Assembly (NCBI RefSeq): GCF_004295685.1
Contig: NZ_AP019368.1
Span: forward strand, 3,177,501-3,241,500
Reading direction: 5' to 3'
DNA length: 64,000 nt
Source: Fluviispira sanaruensis
GTDB taxonomy: Bacteria; Bdellovibrionota_B; Oligoflexia; Silvanigrellales; Silvanigrellaceae
Shown: positions 54,245 through 64,000 of the stretch, one piece after another
How the letters are laid out: each line of letters opens with the position of its first letter
How positions within the stretch are numbered: position 1 is the first letter of the stretch
Notes under the pieces: model-generated
Told to the model about the DNA's origin: nothing
What the model saw: only the letters and a program-made list of their open reading frames with translations
The model's database searches: none
Translations under genes and position numbers: made by a program

Positions 54245-55015
54245 ATGAATGATATTTTTGTTAAAACTGATCGTATGCAAAATGGCAGTATGGTTATTCA
54301 AACCTCACAAACTCGTGTCCTTCTAAATGCTCTCCCCGTTGCCACAGTAGGTGACGATGTCAGTTGTGCATTGCATGGCTTATCCACACTCGTAGATGAA
54401 ATGCTCAAAGATAGAACCTTTATTTGCAAAAAAAGCTTTGAAGAGAAAAAGCCATGGATCAAAAAAGTAAATAATAAAAACGTTCTTGTTTTAAAAAATG
54501 AGAGTATTTTGGAGCGAGTTCCAAATGGATTTACAGAAAATTATGTAAAAAAATGAATCTTAGATCCCTATTTAAAAGCATGCCTTGACATGCGCTTTAA
54601 GCAACTTTGGTCGATTATGGCTTTAGCAGACTATGGAAAATTCAACGTCAAACAATTCATGCAAAGTTTTACGCACAATCAGATGTTAAATTTCAATGAA
54701 GAAGAGCAGACAAAACTTATGTACTTAATGCAACATGATGGATTAGGAACCACCCGAAAAATTATAAATGGAACTTTTGAAGTGAGTATAGGAAAATATA
54801 AAAAAAATGTTCCTGAAGATTATTGGGATAAAGATGGAAATTATTATGATCTTTGTGGATAAGGCGTCTTCACAATAACGAAACATTATCTCGTATATAT
54901 GTTCAAATATATAGATGATAAAATCGATTTTAAAAAATTCGCGCACAATCCAGAAAAAATTGAAAAGGCAAGAAGTTTAGCAGACCTAATAGAAATTTTA
55001 AAAAAGAGTAAATAA
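54245..55015 (+). pseudogene. PAAR-domain effector gene with two in-frame stops
   Basis: One frame spans 54245-55015 and is interrupted only by TGA at 54554 and TAA at 54860; there is no frameshift. The first segment (103 residues) has a PAAR-like region, LPVATVGDDVSCALHG, as in the tip protein of a type VI secretion spike. The second (LWSIMALADYGKFNVKQF, then EEEQTKLMYLMQHDGLGTTRK) and third (VFTITKHYLVYMF, then FAHNPEKIEKARSLADL) read like a cell-wall hydrolase of the lysozyme/GH19 type, a weak resemblance. Natural length would be about 256 residues. No other secretion genes are present in the window. Confidence 0.6.
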
Positions 55016-55017
55016 AA

Positions 55018-55420
55018 ATGAAAAAAATAGTTCTTTTAACGTGCTTATTCATAAGTGCAGCAAATGCTGTGGAATTCAAAAGCGCACAAGGTGAGCCTTT
55101 ATTTTACTGTTTTGAGTCCTCAAAAGAAGTGGAATCGGGATTATTTCTAAAATTACAGTGTCAGGATAAAAGCTTAAATCCTTACACACAGTTTTATCTA
55201 AATGATAAACTAACCCATGAAGTGAAATTTTTAGTGGGCAAGATCAGCATAAAAATTACCTCAAATACTTCCCCTTTTATTCGGTGAAAGAATAGCTTAT
55301 CCTTCAGGAATTATATGTGAAATGAATAAATTTATAATTGACACATTACGTAAAAACCCTCAAATAGTAGAACTTGGATTGATAAAAACTTGTATTAGAG
55401 ATGAGAAAAATGCATTTTAA
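55018..55420 (+). pseudogene. Secreted protein gene with frameshift, candidate immunity gene
   Basis: Begins two bases after the effector frame with a signal peptide (KKIVLLTCLFISAANA-VEF). The frame stops at 55287, but a second frame continues with SPLFGERIAYPSGIICEMNK and runs to TAA 55418. Dropping one T from the TTTT at 55275-55278 joins them into about 133 residues with three or four cysteines. Periplasmic location directly behind a cell-wall-hydrolase-like effector suggests its immunity protein, an inference from position only. Confidence 0.5.
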
Positions 55421-55421
55421 A

Positions 55422-56334
55422 ATGCTGAAAAATTTAAGATCAATCTTAAAAAAAAACATTCGCTTTATCTATCAAGATGGAAAAATGCTTTTGCCACCTC
55501 CACCTAAAGGCAATAAAGAATATAAACCTTTTATTGCCAAGGAAAATCCGTTTTATAAAAATGTGAAAAAAATGACCTCACTTGAGCGTTACAACTTATT
55601 TACGCCTTATGCTAATTATAAAAAAATTGATTTAAACTCAAACGACCCTCTGCTGAAAACCCGCAATGTTTTTGCAGCAAGCACCGAAATTTATGATCCA
55701 AAAAGCAAATGCCATATTATCAGAAAACTCAAGACTCCCAATGGAGAATTGATTGTGAAAGGTTGCTTTGAAAAAGGCGAATATTATTCTGGACAAATAG
55801 AGTTAAATAATAAAAAAATTCTTAAAGGTTTAATGGTATATCAAGATATTCTCTTTGCCAATAATAACAATTCCCTTTTAATTGGTTATCTTGAAGGTAT
55901 TGTCAACAAAGCCGCTCCTCACTCATTTAAAAGTTGCGGCAATGGAATCTTTCTGATCGATGCAGCAAGCAAAACTCCAAGCCTTCATACTTTTTGACAT
56001 CGATAGAGGCTGTGACAAAATTAAAAACGTTGAATTCAAAGACTATGAAGCAAGAATAACTTTAGCACCTGACCTTATTTTTAATTATACTAAAGGTGAA
56101 TTTTATTTTGAAAAATATGATAACTATCGTATTAATGTAAACCTAAGAAATTATGAAATTGCCGATCTTGACTTAAAAAATAAAACTTCAGAAGAATTGT
56201 ATAAACTCTTTCCTCCCTATGCTGAGAAAAAAGATCTCCCCTACGAGTATGAAGTATATTTCGATGAAACTCATGTCAAGTTAACCAATGATGAACTCGA
56301 AGAAATTGAACGTGAAAATGAAGATTATACTTAA
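55422..56334 (+). pseudogene. Unknown gene with frameshift
   Basis: From the ATG at 55422 a frame runs to 55997 (MLKNLRSILKKN at the start, GNGIFLIDAASK near the end). A second frame beginning near 55960 carries on with LQAFILFDIDRGCDKIKN to 56334 and a very acidic end (LTNDELEEIERENEDYT). Removing one A from the AAAA at 55971-55974 joins them into about 303 residues. No signal peptide, no family recognised. Adjacent and same-strand to the effector and putative immunity genes. Confidence 0.45.
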
Positions 56335-56469
56335 GAATAGATGAAAATATTTGATTTATAAATAAAACATTTTTCCCATAACTATTAATTAATTTAAATT
56401 CAATAAAATAATTGACATTCAAAAATAAGTTGATAATTATAAATAACAATATTATTAGGGGTTTTTCTT

Positions 56470-57437
56470 TTGAAAAAAATAAAAAATAAAGCGTTTTATT
56501 TTAATCTCATTCCATTTGCTCTCTTTATTTGTATAGATGGATTTGTCAATGTCTCCTTTACTTGGATACTTATAGAGAAGTACAACTCCATTTTAAGTTT
56601 AGGAATATGTCTATCAATCTCAAGTCTTCTTTGCTATTTTATCCAAACAAAATCAAGCTTGATGAAAAGCTTCCTTTTGAAAAGAACGAATCTTTTTTTC
56701 TTCCTTAAAACTTTCATTTTAACTTTATTTTCCTTAGTAATCTTCTATTTAAATACAAATGATCTGTTTCAAAAATATTGGATTATGGGGGCAATGATAT
56801 TCTATAACAGTTTTATTTTTATGAGCTATAACCTAATAGATGGATTTATAGCAAAAAATATTCTCAGGCAAAAAATCTCTTCAAGTCATGGGAGCCTTAT
56901 CAGTCAAGTCTCGACTCAGATCGGCACTCTTCTCGGATACACAATTGGAGGGAGAGTTTTTAGCATTTATGGAATGACTGGAACAATTAAGTTAATTTTA
57001 TTCTTTTTAGGTTTCATACTTATGGCTTCTTTCCTAACATTATTTAAGAAGGAACAAGATGTTAATAAAGATAGCACTAAACAAAATCAAAATAATTCAA
57101 CTTTAATTGCGAATAAAGTGATCTCTCTCGAACTTTGAATTCCTTGCGCAGTACATTCAGAAAAAATATTTTTGCTGGGCTTGAAACTCAGGAAGATATA
57201 TCGAAGTGGGTTTCTTTGAGTAATTTATTCACATTTATGCCAAGGGCAATCTTTCCACTTATTGCTTCCTTACTCATTGTATCGATTTCAGCAGATATCA
57301 TACTTTCTGTTACGGGAATAATAGTTTTTCTTATGATCAGTATATTAACTTACATTTTAAGACAAAAACAAAGAAAAAATACTTTATTAAACAATATAAA
57401 AGTAGGGAAAAATACACATGTATGCAATCATAGTTGA
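56470..57437 (+). pseudogene. MFS transporter gene with internal deletion
   Basis: 56470 (TTG start) to 57138 encodes six helices of an MFS protein. A second frame, 57135-57437, starts RSTFRKNIFAGLETQEDISKWVSLSN and encodes the last two or three helices. Together 322 residues, against ~400 for an intact MFS, so roughly helices 7-10 are missing and the frame has changed. The end overlaps the ATP-grasp gene by 20 bases, so this was the exporter of an ATP-grasp cassette analogous to that at 25-29 kb. Confidence 0.6.
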
Positions 57438-58635
57438 TCCGCTTTCAAGCGGATCAGAGTATTTAAATGAACTTCGTAATTATGCAATAAAAGTAATTTC
57501 TATTCTTTCGCGTCGAGCTCAAAATTCTATGAAAACCTCACACTTAAGCGATTATGTAACTGAGGAAGAGGATTTCTCTTCATTATTGCAAAATATTCTT
57601 GATATCACCCAAGGTGAAAAGATATTATTTTGCCTACCAGGTAGTGAAATTGGTGTTGAACTTGCTGAAAAAATAGCACAAAATTTAAAGTTGAAAACAA
57701 ATAATAAGGACTTCAGTAAAGAAAGACTGAATAAATATTTAATGCAAGAAAGAATTAAGCACTGTGGCTTAAATGCCATAAATCAATTCCTCATCAAAAA
57801 TAGCACATGCGAAATTCCCCATTTTTCCTTTCCAGTTGTCCTAAAGCCTACGCAAAGTGCGGGCAGTGATGGAGTTATCTTTTGTAAAAATCAGCAGGAT
57901 ATAAAAAACTATATTGATAAAAATTTTGGTAAAATCAATAAAATTGGCGTCAGGAACAATGAATTGCTTATGCAAGAGTTCATTGCGGGCACCGAATTTG
58001 TTGTCGACCTCGTCACTCTTGATAACCATTGCGAATTGGTCGCTCTGTGGGAATACGAAAAAATATTAAGCCCCGAAGGAAATTTCCTATATTCTTCGCT
58101 AAAGTTAATAGACTCAGAGCATAAGTATTTTAATATCCTTTTAAATTACGCAAAAAAAGTTATCAAAGCTTTGGGAATCTGTTTCGGGCCAGCTCATGTA
58201 GAAATTATGATTGATAAAGATGAAAAACCTATTTTAATAGAAGTTGGCAGCAGACCACATGGTGGGAAATCACAAGCAATTATGCGCGAATGTTTTGGTT
58301 ATAATCAGATCACCCGCACCCTGGATAACATATTTAAAGAAACAAAAAATTTTACTTATGCACCTAAAAAATATGGAGAGCTGGTTTTTCTAATTTCACA
58401 AAAAGAAGGAAAATTTAAAATATTTGGTCGCATAGATGATATTAAGAAATTAAATGGGTATATTGATTTCTTTCCTTTTATTGCTGAAAATGAATATTTG
58501 CAGTCTACAAAAGATCTCTCAAATATACCTGGTATAGTGATGTTTGCGCATGAATCTGCTGAAGTTGTTACAAATAGCGTTAAAAAACTTCGCGATCTTG
58601 AAAAAGATGAAAACTTTTATGAAATTTATTTATAA
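57418..58635 (+). CDS. ATP-grasp carboxylate-amine ligase (third in window)
   Basis: 405 residues, intact. N-lobe IIVDPLSSGSEYLNEL, then the ATP-binding strand FPVVLKPTQSAGSDGVIFCK with its Lys, ELLMQEFIAGTEFVVDLV (adenine contact), GPAHVEIMIDKDEKPILIEVGSRPHGG (metal-binding Glu and Arg). The design matches the L-amino-acid ligase/carnosine-synthase-like group. AGGGAAA precedes the ATG. The C-terminal ~80 residues contain a BL00028-like small domain as in BacD relatives. Its upstream partner, an MFS exporter, is broken, so a product might still be made but not exported by this route. Confidence 0.82.
   Translation: MYAIIVDPLSSGSEYLNELRNYAIKVISILSRRAQNSMKTSHLSDYVTEEEDFSSLLQNILDITQGEKILFCLPGSEIGVELAEKIAQNLKLKTNNKDFSKERLNKYLMQERIKHCGLNAINQFLIKNSTCEIPHFSFPVVLKPTQSAGSDGVIFCKNQQDIKNYIDKNFGKINKIGVRNNELLMQEFIAGTEFVVDLVTLDNHCELVALWEYEKILSPEGNFLYSSLKLIDSEHKYFNILLNYAKKVIKALGICFGPAHVEIMIDKDEKPILIEVGSRPHGGKSQAIMRECFGYNQITRTLDNIFKETKNFTYAPKKYGELVFLISQKEGKFKIFGRIDDIKKLNGYIDFFPFIAENEYLQSTKDLSNIPGIVMFAHESAEVVTNSVKKLRDLEKDENFYEIYL
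57436..57455. repeat. 9-bp perfect hairpin at the MFS/ATP-grasp junction
   Basis: GATCCGCTT (57436-57444) and AAGCGGATC (57447-57455) with a two-base centre overlap the MFS stop codon and codons 7-13 of the ATP-grasp gene. It could slow ribosomes or couple translation; no T-run follows. Confidence 0.5.
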
Positions 58636-58772
58636 AGTATAGATATAATATATGAATCTTTTGCTTTAAAAAAATCATTTTCACTTCCTTCTTTTACTAC
58701 CTTTTTAGGTTTTGCTTCTTGCTTTAAATCGCGCGTGTTTTTCTGGACTGCAATCGCAGCAAATAGACTCAC
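58626..58772 (-). CDS. Small ORF, 48 residues
   Basis: GTG at 58772 to TAA at 58626. The product begins VSLFAAIAVQKNTRDLKQ and continues with a Lys/Glu-rich tail (EAKPKKVVKEGSENDFF). The codons look biased as in real coding (alternating charged residues, few rare ones), but no strong ribosome site precedes the GTG. It overlaps the convergent ATP-grasp 3' end by ten bases. Could be the eroded end of a longer gene. Confidence 0.3.
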   Translation of the reverse strand: MSLFAAIAVQKNTRDLKQEAKPKKVVKEGSENDFFKAKDSYIISILYK

Positions 58773-58807
58773 TCAAGAGCGTTTGAATAAAAAGTGCAAC
58801 AATGTAT

Positions 58808-59194
58808 TTAAAAAGGTAATTTTATTAGCGAAACGAAGTCCAAAATATATTTAGGATTATCCCAAGGTGCAGGAACAATAATACTGTCATTAATAGCCAC
58901 AGAACTCCATTTATCTCCAACATTATTGACAGCTAAAACATATGTGTATTCATTTTGAAAAAGCTTTGAACAGCGCAACTTTAATTTTAAGTATGAATGA
59001 GCGCCACCGTTTAAAACAAAATAATGAGTCTCTGAAAAAAAACCTTCAGTCTTTCGCCAGGACCCGTTTTCCTTTTGGCTAAGCCAATTGTATTGATATT
59101 TTTTATTCACGCATAAGATATGCGCTTCATCGGAAAATGCACTAAGAGAGAGGATAGCTATCCAAAAGAAAAAAATTATTTTATATTTATTCAT
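58808..59194 (-). CDS. Small secreted protein, paralogue of the one at 53.5 kb
   Basis: 128 residues, signal peptide ending near SAFS-DEA. Mature sequence EAHILCVNKKYQYNW, then GSWRKTEGFF, HYFVLNGGAH and LKLRCSKLFQNEYTYVLAVNNVG matches the pattern of the 53.5-kb gene, including both cysteines. The C-terminus differs (INDSIIVPAPWDNPKYILDF). No known family. The pair flanks the decaying effector/ATP-grasp stretch on both sides, on the same strand. Confidence 0.55.
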   Translation of the reverse strand: MNKYKIIFFFWIAILSLSAFSDEAHILCVNKKYQYNWLSQKENGSWRKTEGFFSETHYFVLNGGAHSYLKLKLRCSKLFQNEYTYVLAVNNVGDKWSSVAINDSIIVPAPWDNPKYILDFVSLIKLPF

Positions 59195-59342
59195 GCTTAA
59201 TTATCCTAATTATATATAAAGGATATTGTTAATTAAGTATATTAATACAGATTTTTTTAAAAAGGGCAAGTATTTTCATTCTAATAATTTTAGTCTATAA
59301 GAAATTGGTCAGATCGTTTACTACTCACTCAGGAAGAAATTT

Positions 59343-60029
59343 ATGTCCGCTAAATATGAATTAAAAGAAAATTTAAAAGTCATTTTCGATATGGATGGCG
59401 TAATTATAGACTCAGAACCTATATGGCAAGAAGCAGAAATAGAAGTCTTTAAGAGCGTTGGTTTAAATCTAGATCGCGCAATGTGTCAGCAAACTTCTGG
59501 ATATAGAATGGATGCAGCTGTTGATTATTGGTTTAAAAGACAGCCATGGACAAATAAGTCGAAGCTGCAAGTTGAGAATGAAGTAAAAGAAATTGTTTGT
59601 AAAATGATTGTTGACCATGCACTCGCAAAGCCGGGCGCTATCAATCTTATTCATGAGCTCGCAAAAAATAAAATCACCATGGCTATTTGTTCATCCTCTT
59701 CAATGAAAATAATAAAGACCGTTTGTGAAAAATTAAATATAACTTCGTTCATGCAAATCTTTCAAACTGGAGAAGATTGCAGCTATGGTAAACCTCATCC
59801 AGAACCATATTTAGCAACCGCCAAACGACTCAATGCCCTTCCTTCACAATGTATTGTAATAGAAGATTCATTGACAGGAGCAATCTCAGGCAAATCTGCG
59901 GGCATGAAAGTGATAGCAGTTCCTGAAGAACACAACTTTCAGAAAACAATTTTTGATTTTTGCGATGCAAAATATTCAAGTTTAGAAAATTTAAAAATCG
60001 AAGATTTATTAAATATCATTTCGCATTAA
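59343..60029 (+). CDS. hxpB: Hexitol/sugar phosphatase (HxpB/YniC-type HAD)
   Basis: 228 residues. Motif I VIFDMDGVIIDSEPIW, cap region with AVDYWFKRQPW (the RQPW string is shared with E. coli YniC/HxpB), AICSSSSMKII as motif II, CSYGKPHPEPYLATAKRL with the Lys, and CIVIEDSLTGAISGKSAGM as motif IV. HxpB dephosphorylates hexitol phosphates and 2-deoxyglucose-6-phosphate. AGGAAG precedes the ATG. Single-gene unit between a secreted hypothetical gene and thiD. Subfamily call good, exact substrate inferred. Confidence 0.85.
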   Translation: MSAKYELKENLKVIFDMDGVIIDSEPIWQEAEIEVFKSVGLNLDRAMCQQTSGYRMDAAVDYWFKRQPWTNKSKLQVENEVKEIVCKMIVDHALAKPGAINLIHELAKNKITMAICSSSSMKIIKTVCEKLNITSFMQIFQTGEDCSYGKPHPEPYLATAKRLNALPSQCIVIEDSLTGAISGKSAGMKVIAVPEEHNFQKTIFDFCDAKYSSLENLKIEDLLNIISH

Positions 60030-60071
60030 AAATTTAATCTCATTCTCAAATAATCTCGAATTAAAATATTC

Positions 60072-60905
60072 TTAACTAAAATGACAAACAGGCCCAATAC
60101 CATTTCCAATTTTGTAACATGAACCTCTCATGATAGATTTTGAAATATAATTTTTTGCTATTTGGAAAGAAGTTTCTCTGTCCATTCCTTTTGCCAAATT
60201 TGCAGCAATTGCTGCAGAAAAAGTACAACCTGTTCCATGGGAATTATTTGTGATAATTTTTTCAGATTCAAGCCAAATAATATTTACTTTATTACCTTCA
60301 GAAATAGCCATGCAATCAGATGATTTATTTCCGTTTTCAAAATGACCACCTTTTAAAATCACAGCACGTGGTCCTAATAAAAGTAGATCTATCGCAGCAT
60401 TTTCCATATCTTTTAGAGAACTTATTTTCCTTGAAAGCAAGATTTCTGCTTCGGGTAAATTTGGAGTTAATATTTCTGCCAAAGGAAGTAAATCATTCAA
60501 TAATGAATTTAGAGCATCGTCTTTCAGAAGTTTAAAATTATTTTTAGATAAAATCACTGGATCTAGAACAATATTTTTACATTTATATTTGACTAATTTT
60601 TCAGAAACTATTTTAATAATATCATCTGTAAATAGCATACCGATTTTTATTGAATCAAATCCAATATCGCTTAAAACACACTCAAGTTGCGTAGCAATTG
60701 AATTTTGCGAAATTTCCTGAATATTAAATACACCCATGGTATTTTGCGATGTTATCGCAGTAATAACTGAAGCGCCATAGCATTTGAATTCATGGAATGT
60801 TTTTAAATCTGCTTGGATTCCGGCTCCCCCTCCCGAATCAGAACCCGCAATACTCAACACCCTCGAATAGATCTTCACTTCCCCTAAATTTCGCATAGTA
60901 GACAT
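60072..60905 (-). CDS. thiD: Hydroxymethylpyrimidine/phosphomethylpyrimidine kinase
   Basis: Phosphorylates HMP and HMP-P in thiamine synthesis. 277 residues (274 from the better-spaced ATG at 60896). Ribokinase-fold signatures: SIAGSDSGGGAGIQADLKTFHEF at the N-terminus for substrate and phosphate binding, AITSQNTMGV, NIVLDPVIL, and the anion-hole region NNSHGTGCTFSAAIAANLAKG with the catalytic Asp replaced by the family's usual Cys/Gly context. Divergent from thiC; the TPP riboswitch between them points towards thiC only. Confidence 0.94.
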   Translation of the reverse strand: MSTMRNLGEVKIYSRVLSIAGSDSGGGAGIQADLKTFHEFKCYGASVITAITSQNTMGVFNIQEISQNSIATQLECVLSDIGFDSIKIGMLFTDDIIKIVSEKLVKYKCKNIVLDPVILSKNNFKLLKDDALNSLLNDLLPLAEILTPNLPEAEILLSRKISSLKDMENAAIDLLLLGPRAVILKGGHFENGNKSSDCMAISEGNKVNIIWLESEKIITNNSHGTGCTFSAAIAANLAKGMDRETSFQIAKNYISKSIMRGSCYKIGNGIGPVCHFS

Positions 60906-60933
60906 CCTAAAATTTTAAAGTTATACGTTTAAC

Positions 60934-61027
60934 GATCACCAGAGGTGCCCTTTATCGGGCTGAGATTGCCATTTCGGCAAGACTCTTGGAACCTGATCTG
61001 GATTATACCAGCGTAGGAAGAGTGATA
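60934..61027 (+). promoter_or_regulatory. TPP riboswitch (THI element)
   Basis: Closing stem ATCAC (60935-60939) with GTGAT (61022-61026). The core has the THI-box strings: GAGGTGCCC, GGGCTGAGATT, then GGAACCTGATCTGGAT and ACCAGCGTAGGAAGA. These form the pyrimidine- and pyrophosphate-sensing arms. It lies 163 bases upstream of thiC, so TPP is expected to repress thiC-thiO-thiS. Confidence 0.95.
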
Positions 61028-61075
61028 AGTTTTGTTTAATCACAGTTTATATTTATATCCGCACATTTTTCTTTT

Positions 61076-62848
<1,773 letters not shown>

Positions 62849-62884
62849 GTCATAGCTATTATATATAAAAAAGGAATCAATAAA

Positions 62885-63988
62885 GTGCGCGTTGGAATTA
62901 TAGGTGCAGGTATACTAGGTAGGCTCATAGCTCTTGAGCTTTTTAAAAGAAAATATAAAGTAACAATTTTTGAAAAAAGTGATGCCAATTCTTCCGGATC
63001 ATGCACGACTACCGCTGCTGGCATGCTTGCACCTTGGTCAGAATCATATGAATCCAGCCAACTTGTTTTTGAATTAGGAGTTACATCATTAAAATTATGG
63101 CCTGATATTTTGAAAACATTAAACTCAACCCATTTATTTAACCGACAAGGCACAGCCCATCTTACTTTATATCGAGAAAGACATAAATTAGAGAATTTTT
63201 TTGAACACTTAAAAAAAAGAAATATCCATTTTGAAGCAATTAAAATCAATAATGAAAATAAAAAAGAATTCGTTGGAGAGTTTTCGCAAGAATATTCTTT
63301 TGGATATTATTTTCCTCAAGAAGCGACTTTAAATCCCATGGAGTTTATTTTAAAATGCAATGACTTTTTTAAAGAGAATAAAATTTCGTTTAATTATAAT
63401 CACAATGTAAAATTTTATGTAAACAATAAAATTACTACAGATCAAGGCGATTTCTACTTTAATACCGTCATTAATACTATGGGATTGGGTGCTAAAAATG
63501 TATTTGAAAAAAGTAAGGAAAGTTTAAGAGGAGTCCGTGGATCTTTAGTAATTGTGCATGCACCTTTGGTAAACATCCATTCTGTCATCCGCCTTACCCA
63601 TTTACGCTATCCCATTTACATTGTTCCAAGAGGAAATAATAAATATATCATTGGTGCCACAAGCCATGAAACTGAATGCCTAAAACCAATTACAGTTGAG
63701 TCTTTACTCGAACTCTTAAGCGTTGCTGCGCATTTTGATAAAGGGTTTTTAGAAGCAAATTTACTAGATCAAAGAGTCAATTTGCGCCCCACTTTTATGG
63801 ATGGTTCTCCCCATTTTTTTAGTCAGAATGGAATTCATTACATAAATGGTCTCCATCGAAATGGGATTACCATTTCACCAGCCTTAGCGAATATATTTTG
63901 CAATTACCTTGAAAGAAAAAGTAACAATAACTTAGATTTTCCTATAGAAAAAAATAAAATTATGGAGGAATTATGGCTAAATTATTAA
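62885..63988 (+). CDS. thiO: Glycine oxidase / FAD amine oxidase of thiamine synthesis
   Basis: Oxidises glycine to iminoglycine for the thiazole. 367 residues from a GTG start. N-terminal Rossmann dinucleotide site VGIIGAGILGRLIALEL followed by an acidic FEK at strand 2; CTTTAAGMLAPWSESYESS corresponds to the DAO-family FAD loop. Later YIVPRGNNKYIIGATSHET and GITISPALANIF complete the fold. Overlaps thiS by 16 bases. Alternative: other DadA-type oxidase, but context settles it. Confidence 0.88.
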   Translation: MRVGIIGAGILGRLIALELFKRKYKVTIFEKSDANSSGSCTTTAAGMLAPWSESYESSQLVFELGVTSLKLWPDILKTLNSTHLFNRQGTAHLTLYRERHKLENFFEHLKKRNIHFEAIKINNENKKEFVGEFSQEYSFGYYFPQEATLNPMEFILKCNDFFKENKISFNYNHNVKFYVNNKITTDQGDFYFNTVINTMGLGAKNVFEKSKESLRGVRGSLVIVHAPLVNIHSVIRLTHLRYPIYIVPRGNNKYIIGATSHETECLKPITVESLLELLSVAAHFDKGFLEANLLDQRVNLRPTFMDGSPHFFSQNGIHYINGLHRNGITISPALANIFCNYLERKSNNNLDFPIEKNKIMEELWLNY

Positions 63989-64000
63989 TAAAAGTAAATG
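63973..64000 (+). CDS. thiS: ThiS sulfur carrier, start only (runs off the window)
   Basis: ATG at 63973 follows GGAGGAA and encodes MAKLLIKVN before the window ends. The start, overlap with thiO and the N-terminal strand pattern (hydrophobic-x-V-N) fit ThiS, which carries sulfur for thiazole synthesis as a C-terminal thiocarboxylate. Only nine residues are visible. Confidence 0.55.

Noticed and set aside
54554-54862. Stop-codon recoding (TGA as an amino acid) in the PAAR frame
   Set aside because: TGA is used as a normal stop elsewhere (prfA itself), the second stop is TAA, and neighbouring genes are also damaged, so pseudogenisation is simpler.

Overview
The window is AT-rich throughout (about one third G+C by eye) and comes from a motile, chemotactic Gram-negative bacterium. 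Evidence for this is the lipoprotein and Sec signal peptides, the CheW/CheA/MCP array, a PAAR-type secretion spike fragment and ordinary bacterial housekeeping genes. The mix of a reduced biosynthetic core with many secreted, toxin-like and hypothetical proteins fits the Bdellovibrionota/Oligoflexia, for example Silvanigrellales-like bacteria. That placement is an inference from gene content and style, not from a marker gene.

Layout. 1-4.9 kb: the 3' part of a large secreted-type protein with an in-frame 33-bp repeat, an O-methyltransferase, a membrane protein and aspartate kinase (lysC). 5.0-7.8 kb: a SAM-II-type riboswitch candidate, a 36-codon leader ORF and the methionine importer metN-metI-metQ. 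7.8-9.8 kb: two tandem PhnD-like binding proteins with no transporter. 10.3-14.6 kb: a 1403-residue lipoprotein in which I read a YopT-like (C58) cysteine protease triad followed by a TcdA/TcdB-like pore-forming region. 15.1-17.9 kb: a Gcr-family membrane protein and signal peptidase I. 18.4-25.3 kb: a complete chemosensory operon cheW - (CheR-REC-REC-CheB fusion) - cheA - mcp. 25.3-29.6 kb (minus strand): a natural-product-like cluster of an iron-oxidase-like gene (frameshifted), an intact ATP-grasp ligase, a second ATP-grasp gene broken by deletion and an MFS exporter. 29.8-35.8 kb (minus): carA-carB-argF-pirin. 35.8-47.7 kb: mostly housekeeping genes (VTT membrane protein, S9 peptidase, antiporter, HAD phosphatases, fabF, lipoate ligase, rpmE, prfA-prmC, DUF1028).

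47.8-59.2 kb is the accessory, decaying part. It holds an IS701-type insertion sequence with terminal repeats and a TTAG duplication, an IS5-like remnant, a thioesterase with an unknown sensor-like partner, an XRE/S24-like repressor divergent from a small secreted gene, and several secreted hypothetical proteins. It also holds a PAAR effector gene with two in-frame stops, two frameshifted neighbours, and an MFS/ATP-grasp cassette whose MFS half has lost its middle. 59.3-64 kb: hexitol phosphatase hxpB, thiD, and a TPP riboswitch driving thiC-thiO-thiS.

How it works together. Methionine and thiamine supply are under RNA control (SAM-II, TPP). Chemotaxis has adaptation and two receivers built into one fused polypeptide. 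The peptide-ligase/exporter cassettes, the toxin-like lipoprotein and the PAAR remnants point to an antagonistic or host-associated life, and the clustered frameshifts, stops and deletions show that part of this arsenal is being lost in this strain.
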